A DNA stretch of 64,000 nt from positions 66,373,905 to 66,437,904 of the forward strand of contig CM050690.1 of the NCBI GenBank assembly GCA_027574665.1, read 5' to 3'. Every line of letters begins with the position of its first letter. Position 1 is the stretch's first letter. The DNA comes from Rhynochetos jubatus. Lineage: Eukaryota > Chordata > Aves > Eurypygiformes > Rhynochetidae. Of this stretch, positions 38,124 to 48,950 are shown piece by piece. The position numbers and the translations under genes were made by a program. Below the pieces are notes generated by a model. It saw only the letters and a program-made list of their open reading frames with translations. It was not told where the DNA came from and did no database searches.

Positions 38124-38827
38124 CTATGTTAAGAGTTACAATTGGAATATAAATGAAGGATGTGTATACTCAGAAAAACTAAACTACAACTTGAATAGTA
38201 CTTTGATACTATAAGAAATACAATAACATAATAAATAAATCTGATGAATTCCTCTTTATTAGTTAGTCTTTGCATCTAAAAGTGAAAAGTACTTACAAAC
38301 TGCAGGTCAAGGAACTGATTTACACATAAGGAGACATCTGAACTGACACGTTGGTGTAAGTTTGGGTGTGGACATACTTCATCATGTCAGTTAAATGACT
38401 GTCATTTTCAAGGAGACATACATCTGCGAATCCATTTATTTAGGTATATACATATATAAGCAATGTATACAGACCTTTCCAAATCTGAGGCGTGTAATCT
38501 TAAACACTTTACCATGGAACACTATGGGATAGAAACTAAACCTGTCTTATTTAAAACCTGAGATTTTAATAAAAACTAATATTTTGTAATCACGTAATTC
38601 TAAATATCAATTGAGACAGATCACAATGAAGGAAATGCATTAGAAAAGGAAAACAAATTAATAGAAATCTCCATTGTTGCATAATTATTCCTTAGCTCTT
38701 AAGATGCAATAGATGCCCAAATTAATATAGCAGTCAGCTGATATTTGCAATGAATTTGAGTATTAGATCAAAATAAGACCAAATTCCCATGAAACTGAAT
38801 TTGACAGAATTTTAAGTTTGAACTTAC
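38124..38827 (-). other. FCHO2: FCHO2 intron, nothing recognised
   Basis: A 0.7-kb AT-rich intron without repeats or nested features. Confidence 0.75.
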
Positions 38828-38870
38828 TCATTAGTTGGAGCAGAAAGCTTTGATTTTGTTAACTCTTCAC
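38828..38870 (-). CDS. FCHO2: FCHO2 43-nt exon (EELTKSKLSAPTN)
   Basis: A 43-nt exon: 2 nt, 13 codons EELTKSKLSAPTN, then GA, which makes Glu with the next exon. Donor is GTAAGT and acceptor TTTTGCTTAG. It matches the FCHO2 linker order. Confidence 0.9.
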
Positions 38871-39595
38871 CTAAGCAAAAGACACAATATCACCAAAGCT
38901 GTGACACTCTAAAATAAAAATTTCAGCTTCATTATAAAAAAGACAGTAAATACTAACATCTGTAGTTCAAAACTAGTCATGAATTATTAAAATGGAAAAG
39001 AGAAAATGCGTTATTTCTGAGAATATAAATTCAGGTGCTCCTGAAATACCTTCTGCTAGGAAAAGACCACATAGAACAATGCATTTTGTGAGGAAGTGTT
39101 GTTCACTTAAAATGTCTTCCTTATATTATACTGTTTACATCAATGTTACTCTTCTGCAAATCTGGCTTGGTTTCCCACCGAAAAAACCTACAGGATAAAG
39201 ACTAATTCTGTGTCCTCTATCCCCATGACCACCTTTTATGTATTTGAGTATAAAATGGAGAGAGGTGCTCTGCTGGTTTGTGGAGCATACTAAACTGGAG
39301 TGGGCAGAAGGGTTTCAAGAGCTTGCACAGGAATGTTTTCCATGGCGTCCCCCTTTGGCTCTTGCATGTGTTCCTTATCACTGTCACAGAGAGCCTCATC
39401 TGTTTCCCAAAAACAGGGAACAGCTGAGTATATAGAAAAAGAAGAGGTATCTAGACTGACAAGAGAATTTTTATTTTTCTGTTTAAAATACAGATATGTA
39501 AGAAGCTTATTTCTTCAACAATTAAAAAAAACCCTATTTTCATGCTATGTTAAAAAACTAACATGAGTAGACTAAAGTTAAAGAGTCACACTTAC
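38871..39595 (-). other. FCHO2: FCHO2 intron, nothing recognised
   Basis: A 0.7-kb intron without repeats or nested features. Confidence 0.75.
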
Positions 39596-39620
39596 TGGAT
39601 GAATTTCGATTCATTTGTGC
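39596..39620 (-). CDS. FCHO2: FCHO2 25-nt exon (AQMNRNSS)
   Basis: A 25-nt exon: eight codons AQMNRNSS plus one A. Acceptor TTTTCCTGTTTCAG is strong and donor is GTAAGT. It follows the RHSP microexon in phase 0 and completes a Ser codon with the next exon. Confidence 0.9.
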
Positions 39621-40025
39621 CTGAAACAGGAAAAAAAAAATTAGGACTACACCAACTGTCAAAAAAAATGCTTGATTGTCCCAGGGTTCTTATTTCCACT
39701 CAACTTTCTATGAGATACTTTGCTTTCAATGCCAGGCAAAACATTGCGAGCTTGCAGAAGACCAGAACATGAGCCAGGACAGAGTAACCAGTGCACACCC
39801 ACCCCACCAGTAAGAAAAGGCAGGAATGAACACTGTAGAGCTGACAAAGGGAGCAGTATTAGTAAATCTCTTTACAGGCCAGGGCAGTAAAATTAAACAG
39901 CTTATATATCACATGGTGTATATGAAAAGGAACATTCCTAAGGTTTTCCCATTAAGTCCCATCACATACTACACACTTACTTGGTTTTAATCTAAAAATG
40001 CAAATAAAAAGCCATCTGTACTTAC

Positions 40026-40037
40026 AGGACTGTGCCT
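40026..40037 (-). CDS. FCHO2: FCHO2 12-nt microexon (RHSP)
   Basis: AGGCACAGTCCT lies between acceptor TTTTGAAAGCAG and donor GTAAGTAC. It encodes Arg-His-Ser-Pro in phase 0. The mammalian FCHO2 protein has RHSP exactly at this point, between the PAIS block and the QMNRN block, which supports it as a real exon. A poly-C tract on the sense strand lies immediately upstream. Confidence 0.9.
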
Positions 40038-40050
40038 CTGCTTTCAAAAT

Positions 40051-40077
40051 GGGGGGGGGGGGGGGGGGGGGGGGGGG
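40051..40077. repeat. 27-bp poly-G (poly-C on FCHO2 sense strand)
   Basis: Uninterrupted run of 27 G on the plus strand, followed by AGGGGAAGAG. On the transcribed sense strand this is poly-C ending 13 nt before the microexon exon start. Confidence 0.95.
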
Positions 40078-40635
40078 AGGGGAAGAGAAAAATCATTATT
40101 ATTTTAATGTTACACACAACGTTTTCCTTAAAATCAGAACCATTCTTATTCTGATCTGAATATTGTGCTAGCTTACTTTAATAGTGTTTATTTGCAATAC
40201 CATCTCATGGTATAAAGGATCATTCTGTGGATTGGCGGAATACATCAATAAAGCAGCACTGTAAATGTTACATGTATTCACATGACATCAGTTTTAAAGG
40301 TTTGTGTATTATCAAATACTAATTGGAAAACTACGTTAAAAGCCATGCTCAGCTAACTCCAAAACGTATTCATGTCTTGTAGTGGCAACAGCAGAAGGAC
40401 AAGGACTGAGCCACTCCCAAGACTCAAAGGAAAGTTAAAATCTGAGAAGGGAGAATTACTTAATGTTAAACCACAATAAAGTGTACCAAAGATGACCTAG
40501 TGCACAAGATAAAGAAAAAATCATTAAACTCGAACCTAGAATAAATTCTGAACAGTCAAATACATGCACACACTAAATATTCTTTACCACTTTTCGCACC
40601 TACGCATTAAAAATACAAGGAACAAAATAACTTAC

Positions 40636-40814
40636 AGATATTGCTGGAGAAAGAGTGATGTTTCCTATAGATACTTTCAATTCATCCAAGGAAGGCATAG
40701 TATATTGAGAGCTATTATTTGGCTGCACAGGTTTTATTTCTACATGGAACCTCCTGGGTTCATCATCTTCAGAGTCAGAATCACTGGATGAATAGAAATG
40801 GTTCTCTTTGGTAT
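40636..40814 (-). CDS. FCHO2: FCHO2 exon, acidic linker ([10 protein letters not shown])
   Basis: A 179-nt exon (2 nt plus 59 codons) that begins ATACCAAAGAG after the AT-AC intron. It encodes [20 protein letters not shown], then [14 protein letters not shown] and a block ending in [18 protein letters not shown]. The SDSDSEDDE run is a typical CK2 acidic-serine cluster (inference). Donor TCT followed by GTAAGT ends the exon in phase 0. Confidence 0.94.
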
Positions 40815-40824
40815 GTTTTTCTCA

Positions 40825-40831
40825 GTTAAGG
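40825..40831 (-). promoter_or_regulatory. FCHO2: U12-type branch site
   Basis: Sense-strand CCTTAAC (within CCACCTTAACTGAG) matches the U12 branch-site consensus. It ends 10 nt before the AC that closes the intron at 40815-40816, which is the close spacing typical of U12 introns. Confidence 0.9.
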
Positions 40832-42289
40832 TGGAAATACTTCAAGTTAATCTGCTTAATCAATTTCATAATTACACCCTAAAAAACGCTCATATTAAGT
40901 GAACACCACAGATATACAAAGGTGTCTCATGTCTGTGTGTTTATATAGACACTTCAAACATATCCACTGTCCAAAATTCACAACTCGGGGTTAAAATTTA
41001 GCCTCTACATTCCATTCATCATCATGATATCCTGTTCTGTAAGGCACTATGTCCTACAACTGAACATCTGCATATTTGAAGGCATCAGGATAAATTAAAG
41101 ATTCTACATTAGCAACATTTCTCCATTTTAAATTTATGATTTGTAAGACTCAACCAGGGATTCTAACACACGTATGAAAAATACAGAAGTAATTTTAAAC
41201 CAAGTGAAGGAAAACCCTAGCCTTTAATTAGCAGTGAAATGCCCATGGTACCTGTACCAAGCATTAACAGTAGAGGAAGCAGCAGCAGTGGCAACCACCA
41301 CTTGCCCCTTTTGCAGAGTGGCAAGAAAGGATGGTTACACGGAAGGTTGCACAGCAAAGTGAACATCAGCTGCTTAAAGCAATGTCATCCTTGGCAAAAC
41401 CAGAATCACAACGACAACTCAGCTCTCAAAATATGCAAAATATGCAGATGAATTTAGCCTTGGTTCTTTATATGCACAGGACCTGCACCGAACAGAAACC
41501 CTGAAAGGCCTATGATAAGTCTTAAAAGAAGCATTTGTTTTGACAACAAAGCATCTGAAATTTTTCCTCTACTTAAACATAAAAGTTCTGTACCACCTAG
41601 GGGGAGCATATATATTCTATACCTTGCTTCTGTTGCTTTCACTTGGAAATACGCCAGCCATTTCAACTAAATCTCTTCAAGCTATTCCCTGACACAGACC
41701 CGAACCCTAAAGACATTCCAACTCCATTTCAACAGAAAGAATCCCTGAGTCGTGACGAGGAAAAAGTGAAATGTCTTCATCTTACAGTTTATTTGTCCCC
41801 CAAAATGGATCATTACCTAGAAAAGAAAATTTCAAAGACTTTTTTTGTTTTTCATCGAAAGATCTCTTGTCTTGAAAGTTATACCCAAGTTTCAAGATAC
41901 ATTTCCCATGAATCAGGCAGCTCTTGTAAAGTGCTTTTCCAGCACTTAAGACTGGACTTACTAAGACTGACTGCCATTACGGCAAAATAATGCTGCAGCT
42001 CCCAAAAGATCTTTCTAATGGTCTTATTAAAAAGTAGGAGGGTGCAGGTATAGAACAGATAACCATTCCATATATATATAAAAGTTTACAAACTACTTTA
42101 CAGATGCTCTGAGAGCTTTTGAAGGAAAAATATAAATATTTGCATGGTCAACCCAAAAGCTTTTGTTCAGGCCTTTTTTTTTTTTTACTGTCAGACAAAA
42201 ACTGTCCTCTTAAAATTCCCAAGACATCTGATCTAATCTTTAACATTTGCACAAACACAAAATCAGATAGACAAAACAACAAGATTCAA

Positions 42290-43063
42290 CGAGGCCTAGT
42301 GCCGGGTGCTGTACCTGGGTCACAACCACCTCACACAAAGCTACGGTCTTAGGGACGGGTGGCTGGTACGTCGCCCGGCGGAAGAGGACCTGGGTGTGTT
42401 GGTCAACAGCTGGATGAACATGAGCCAGCAGTGTGCCCAGGTGGCCAAGAAGGCCAATGCACCCTTGCCTGCACCAGGAACAGTGTGGCCAGCAGGACTA
42501 GGGCAGGGATTGTCCCCCTGTACTGGGCATGGGTGAGGCCGCACCTCGAATCCTGTGTTCAGTTTTGGGCCCCCCAATGCCAGACAGACACTCAGATGGT
42601 GGAGCATGTCCAGAGAAGGACAATGGAGCTGGGGAAGGGTCTGGAGCAGAAGTCCTATGAGGGATGGCTGAGGGAACTGGGGTTGTTCAGCCTGGAGAAG
42701 AGGAGGCTCAAGGGAGACCTTATTGCTCTCTACAACTGTCTGAAAGGAGATTGTAGTGAGGTGGGTGCTGGTCTCTTCTCCCAAGTAACAAGTGATAAGA
42801 CAATAGGAAATGACCTCAAGTTGCACCAGAGTAGATTTAGATTGGATATTAGAAAAACCTTCTTCACCAAAAGGGTTGTCAGGCACTGGAACAGCCTGCA
42901 CAGGGAAGTGGTTGAGTCAACATCCTGGAAATATTTAAAAGATGTGTAGGTGTGGTGCTCAGGGACATGGTTTAATGGTGGTATTAGCAGTGCTAGGTTA
43001 ACAGTTGGGCTTGATGACCTTAAGCGGTCTTCTCCAATCTAAACTATACTATGATAATTCTGT
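42290..43063 (+). mobile_element. CR1 LINE 3' copy in the AT-AC intron
   Basis: Plus-strand 5'-truncated CR1, among the better preserved in this window. Recognisable blocks are [40 protein letters not shown], then [20 protein letters not shown], and [20 protein letters not shown]. It ends with TTGATGACCTTAAGCGGTC and CTATACTATGATAATTCTG. The frame is open for nearly 200 codons over 42359-42949 but shifted at its start. Antisense to FCHO2. Confidence 0.93.
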
Positions 43064-43210
43064 ACATTTTGCAAAAGCTGTGAACGTAAGAATACAAGGT
43101 TGCAACATAAGTATGAAAGTCATTCATCTTCCTTTACTTAACACTTTAACCACTGCTTCCTCTCTCCAAAGAACTGTAATAACAACAAATAGCTTGGCAC
43201 AATAACTGTG

Positions 43211-43220
43211 AAAAGGATAT
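43211..43220 (-). promoter_or_regulatory. FCHO2: U12-type AT-AC 5' splice site
   Basis: The intron starts ATATCCTTTT, which matches the minor-spliceosome 5' splice-site consensus at every position. Use of this site joins CAG G with AT ACC AAA and preserves the FCHO2 reading frame. Confidence 0.92.
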
Positions 43221-43275
43221 CCTGTGTTGCTTCTGGTTTTATGCTGTATCCTTCATCATCTACATCAGGAATGTT
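43221..43275 (-). CDS. FCHO2: FCHO2 exon before the AT-AC intron (NIPDVDDEGY)
   Basis: A 55-nt exon encoding NIPDVDDEGYSIKPEATQ plus one G. The acceptor TTGTTTTTAG is ordinary U2 type. The donor is not GT: the exon is followed by ATATCCTTTT, the U12-type AT-AC consensus. No GT donor in this region restores frame to the next exon. Confidence 0.93.
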
Positions 43276-44905
43276 CTAAAAACAACAACAAAAATTATGA
43301 TATTGACAAATAACTAAAACCCCATCTTGTTCTTACATCAGAGTGAATTTTATACCATTGCCAAGTTAAAATTTGATTATGACAGCTCATGAAAGTCATT
43401 GTTATTCACCATTAATTATTACAGTTATACAGACAAGATAGCTCAGGAACGGAATACAACAAAACAGCCTCCAAATTTCCTATGAAAACTTTCAAGTTTG
43501 AATGCATCTGCTTTTACAAGTATTCTAGCAAAAGAGTCAGAAACCAACAGGAACATTTTAGCTTTGCTATTGGGTGTTAAATAAGCCTACAATTCTCTCG
43601 GCCCAAATATCTTCCCTATTTCTACTTCTAATTCTCTCAGCTAAGCCACTGGAGGCTCCGACAGTGCAGGACAAAAACCTTTCCTAAGAACTCATTGATT
43701 CTTTAATTTGTGGGTAAAAGCATTGCAGGTTACACAGGTTGCAACTTCCTCTCCCGCCCTGAAATGGCTTCAAGCCTGCACTGTTCCCTTAGCAATGAAT
43801 ATCTACTTTAATTAAAAAAAAATGGATGCAACTTAAATAGATGTGCTCAAAATAGTGTTCCAAAGCTTTCCCTTACCTATGTCCAGCACCATCTAGGATT
43901 TTCAAAGGTAATAAGCACCTGGGAACCTCAGACTATTTCTGTTTTGCAGTTCTTGCAGGAAATTAAATATAAATTGAAGAGAATGTTAGAATAATTTAGA
44001 ATGCTTAGCCAAGCACTTAGTTTTGTAAAAAAGCTCTGGGGCAGAGAAAAACAAGTTTCTAATATAATAATCTGAACTTTTTAAATATGCAAAACCCCAC
44101 ACTTGTATATTTTACATATAAATGGGTAAACTTGGATACAGAGACACTTTCCCCATTCAGAACATAAAAGCCCCTCGATGACTTTCTATGCACAGTCAGC
44201 GCATGTGAGCTGCTCAGGTGCCTCAGTAAGTTTATTACAAAACCCCACATCCCAAGTGCCTTCAAAATGTAGCGATTTCACCAGTCATAAATTTCTTATC
44301 AAAATGATAAGATTTATATAAAAAAGCAATTTATTCTAGTGTATTAATCAGTTTATTATACCAGAAAGTAGGTACTGGGAGGCAGTTTGACTAACAGAGA
44401 TATATAAAGTATGGCCAAAATATACCCTGCTGCTGTAAGTCACAAGATACAACAAAACTAGTTACACTGGAGACTTCAAGAGGACTAGCCAGGAACCAAT
44501 TGACTTCACCTAAAATTTGAAGCCAAGTTTAAAGAGATACTCACTTTGAACAACTTGAATTACAAAGGAAGATAAACATAAAAATGTAGTTGTCCCTCTA
44601 TTCCTTTTACAGATATCACAAATGGGATGTCTGGTATTTTACTAAGAATGATTCTCCTCTGTACAGCCCTCTAAATCTAGCACTTCTGAATTAAATGGAA
44701 AGAATTTCAACCCAGATCAAACTTTCTGCCAAAAAGAGTAAGAAATACAATCCTGTATAGGAGATATAATACTGTACCCAATTAAACAGTGCATCAAACT
44801 AATGCAAAAAATAAACTTTATCTTCAAACATTAAAATATGAAACATATAGATGCAATATCTTGAAATACTTGCAAGATTTGGCCTTCACTGCTGTTTGAT
44901 TAAAC

Positions 44906-44932
44906 AAAAAAAAAAAAAAAAAAAAAAAAAAA
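44906..44932. repeat. Poly-A tract
   Basis: 27 consecutive A followed by GAAAGAAGAAAAAG. No retrotransposed sequence recognised next to it. Confidence 0.95.
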
Positions 44933-47900
44933 GAAAGAAGAAAAAGAACTGAACAAAAAAGTAATAAGAGTAGGATCACACGGTCCAGTACCTTAGCTCT
45001 ACTTGCTCAAATCAGGGTTCTTAGCTACGCTTGACCTCAGGCCGACCTTGTTTATATACCAAAAAACACTAATGAAACTTGACATCAAAGTAAACAGAAC
45101 AAAAACGTATAGCTAGAGGGAAGGTACATTTGCCTACAATACTACAACTTCTGAATTCTGAAATTATTTTAGTTGTCATACTATGCAATTTTCAATAGAT
45201 CTGGATCATCCATGGTTAAGATGAATTGAAACCCAACAAAATCTTTATATATACAACATTTAGTTTTTCTTCCAGCTGGGCCATATATGTAAAGGATATT
45301 ATTACTGGGCACACATGCCCAGCACGCACACCATAGCTGGCAAATCTGACTATTTTGATATAAAATCGTGAAAGAATTTACAGAATTTTGCAGAAGTTAC
45401 TGTCATTGCATTGTTTTTAATTTACTGAATAAACTCTAAGATAAAGAAAATCCTTAGAAAGCACTAAAATCTTTAAGTTCTTAAGATATTAAACTTCTTT
45501 CCTAGTATTTCCATGTTAATTATTTCTGATATTGCAAAGCTATTTGGATCATCTATTCCTCAGCAATGGTACTTTACTATGTAGATTGTATTGATAACTT
45601 CAGACAAAAGGTCAAAGTTAATATGTACATAACAGAGATGGATGCTTTACAGCCCAAGTTCTGAACCCAGGAACCAAAAAACTCCTTGCTTCTTTTTCAG
45701 CAGGCCTACATTACCAATTTTTTCTAACAGAAAACCTTTTTGTACTAGTTTATTTTACAATACTACTGTACTGTAAAATAATACTGTACACTAATATTGT
45801 ATTTTTGTACTAATTTGTACTATTTCTCCCCATTTCTAAAATATAAATGTATGTAATTTTAAAATATCTGACTCTACACTTTGAATTCGGAGTCAGAAAC
45901 CATCCACTTTGTATTTCCAGCTTTGCCAATGATTCAGACTCATCTTGTACCATCTTATGATCATTCTTAAAACAACTTTGTCTTTCATTAACGAGATACT
46001 GAGTTCATGGGGTGGAAGAGATACTTCAGGCACCTTTGTATTGACGAAGACAAATTGTCACATACAAGCAGAACAGCACCTCAAATTCTTACCTACAAAT
46101 TAAGCAGGGTTTTTTTTAACCTATTTTAAATGGTTGAACAGGTGAATGGTTCTGCTTTCTGAAACATCATATTTCAGTAAATTTTATTTACTAATGTACA
46201 TTTTGTAACAGTGGTAGAGGACACAGCATTTTGAGAGAGAGACACATTCAGGAACGTGATGTTAATAAAGGCACTTACATTTCCCTGACAAATTCTTACT
46301 CCCTTCTCCACACTCCTACAGCTCTAGAACCGCATGTTCTGTTGTGGATGACAGTGCATCTTTTAGGTACCAGGCACACAATACAAAGACAAGACCTAAT
46401 TTGCTCATCATGCTGATCAGAGGAAAAAGCCACAACCTTCATGCATACATATGTAATTTTGAACTTCATCACAGATGATGATGATCTTTGCAAACTTTGG
46501 GTTTCTATAAGAAGTAGTTATTTATTGACACGATGAGGATGAAGGTCTGGTCTAGCCCCCTATCTGAACATGCTATTAGTAGTGTTTGCAGTAACAAAAC
46601 CAGCCCTATATAGATGTGAACTGAACTCTGTGGAAGTAACTGGAACGGTGGATTCCCTAGGAAGAAAGTTTCACATTCTCAAGTGATTCTATGAAGCAAT
46701 TAGATGTACAGCAATAAAAACCACAGTGTTTTCCCTGTATTTGCAGATGTAATACAACATGTTAGTAACTGAGGTATTAAATAGTTTTAAATACACACTA
46801 GTAATGTAGGGCTCATAGCACTTGCCTTTGCATTAGTCATGACAACTACACACTCTACTGACATTTTTGTTGAGTTTTGGTGTATACTTTGTCTCAGTGT
46901 CCTTGCTCTGAACCATCTGTCACCCAAAAGCAATGAAAAACCCGCACTACTACCTTGTCATTAGTTCCTCTGAGCTACATACAAAGTACAAGAGAGGAAC
47001 ATGTGGAACATATTGCAGTTTAGCTGCTTCATCTGGCCCTACCTCAGCAATGTTAGCACTGCCTACAGGCTGGTCATTGGTCAAGAAGCAAAGAACCTTC
47101 ACTACACTTCAGCTTGATTTCTGAAAACTTATCAAGTTTCCCTGAGGGTATGCTTCAGGACACAGTGCAGCTGAACAGCTCACCGTTTCTCTTCCTCCCA
47201 AATGAACTTTGAACCATTTTACTGGATTGGACTGACTCTCTGTAATCCAGATGAGAACAGAAGCAAACTCAGAGTAAACAGTTGAAGCTTATAGCCTGGA
47301 ACAAGAATAAAAAGAGCCTCTTCACTTTTGGGATATAAATGTGACTCAGATATATCCCAAGGTTAAAAGAGAGGTATTGCATATGATCAGCCGCCTCTCC
47401 TTAGGGTGTCTATTAACCAAAAATCATGGAAGAAGAGAGCAGCCAGTCAGTTTCTTCCATTGCCAGAGATGTGGAAAAACCAGAAAAACAGGTATTCCAG
47501 GTGCCCATGTCTCTTGCTGTAACAAAAGCCTCGTACCCTTGTATCCCCCGTATCAATGGCAGCTATTCAAAATATGCCAGAACTAAACATGTTAAAATGC
47601 AAATACAGAAAAAACATTTGAATTTCACTAAATATGAGGATACAGTTGTGTTCCACTAATGAAGAGTTTGATGGTTCCAAATTCGGTCAGTCCACAGCAA
47701 TAAAAATGGTGTATAATTCTATACATCCATAATTATGCTACACTCATATGTAATGAGGTTAATGAAAAGTTTTGGATGCCTCAATATATTTGTTTGCATT
47801 CCAGTTTCCTATGAAAGAGAGTTTCAGCTTTATGTTCTGTGCATCTGTGGCTCCCTTCTTAATTACTTTTGAACTTACTGGACAATTTCAAATGGATTTG

Positions 47901-48919
47901 ACAGACAGAACAGAGGACTCAAAGATAATTACATTACTACAGTCTTCATGAAAATAGGCAGTCAAGTAGAAGAAGGAGATCTGCAAGTATCCCTACCAAA
48001 GGAAGGGTTGCAATCCAAATTCAGATCTTACTGGACACAAGTGTAACCTTATAAATGCTTCCCCAGAAGAAAAGTTTCTAATAGGGTTCCTATCTTCCTA
48101 CAGACAATCCCTAGGGACATGGCAAGCCCATGGGAAACACCACAATTAGTTCTGCCTTTAGGAAAACTTTCTAGGTAATAAACACATACAGAGCCAGACT
48201 TCAGTTGCTGTCTCTTTTCTAGTGTACACACAGTTAGCTCTCTACTTTTCTTAATTATCAATGTTTAGCTTAATGGAAGTTACATGTGTAGGCTGATGTA
48301 CGACAACACAGGAATTTTAAATCTCATGACATACTGTCATCTGTATTTAAACAGAGATTGCTTATTGAAGTGGTCAATCATTTTGACAAATACCAGTTGT
48401 CAGTTCACAGCCGCCTTCCAACTCACGAGCACATAAAAACCTCTTACTGCAATTATTGACAGGAATTAACAATTTATTCAAGCGCATCACATTTTCCAAT
48501 ATGAATAATCTGGCAGCTACAAAAAAGATAAGCATAATCGGATGGCTTGCCACAGGTGAATTTGAGAATTTCCATTTTAATACAAATGATATTTTTTAGG
48601 ACCATCTCACTGTTTTGTTTCTGGAAACAGAGAATACAGGTTCGAACACACTGCGCTATGCATTCTGGACTAGTGTGAAGTCCCTAACAGTATTGATAAC
48701 ACACTGTATGTTCAAAAACCCACAATATCATGCAGAACTGACAGATAAAGTACTGAAATCAGTTCTTACAGGATCCTTAACTTCTAAACTTTCCATATAT
48801 TTATCTCAGTGCTTATAAGTAACTGTAGTGTGGTTCTCTCTTAAATTCCTTTAACACTATTAAAATGCTTGACAAACAAACAAAAGCCACCTTTTACGAA
48901 ACGATCCCAGACAGACTTC

Positions 48920-48950
48920 TTTTTTTTTTTTGGGGGGGGGGGGGGGGGGG
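48920..48950. repeat. T12-G19 homopolymer pair
   Basis: Twelve T followed directly by nineteen G on the plus strand. Sense RNA of FCHO2 would read poly-C then poly-A. Confidence 0.95.

Larger units (their letters stand above)
39621..40635 (-). other. FCHO2: FCHO2 introns around the 12-nt microexon
   Basis: Two introns of 405 and 598 nt flank the RHSP microexon (40026-40037). The upstream one carries the poly-C tract directly before the acceptor. Nothing else recognised. Confidence 0.8.
40815..43220 (-). other. FCHO2: FCHO2 U12-type AT-AC intron
   Basis: A 2.4-kb minor-class intron. It begins ATATCCTTTT and has branch site CCTTAAC. It ends GAGAAAAAC. Contains a plus-strand CR1 insertion of about 770 bp. 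Removal in this way is the only splicing that keeps the conserved reading ...[13 protein letters not shown]. Confidence 0.92.

Noticed and set aside
40783..40784. CAG acceptor inside the [10 protein letters not shown] exon (exon start at 40783)
   Set aside because: It would drop the conserved TKENHFYSS segment and does not fit the phase left by the preceding exon; the AC acceptor at 40815 does.
42359..42949. 196-codon plus-strand frame
   Set aside because: It is CR1 reverse-transcriptase remnant sequence, not a host gene.
47341..47659. Two overlapping plus-strand frames of about 80 codons, one with two CxxC-like cysteines
   Set aside because: No complete zinc-finger spacing, no homologue recognised, and both frames cannot be coding over the same bases.
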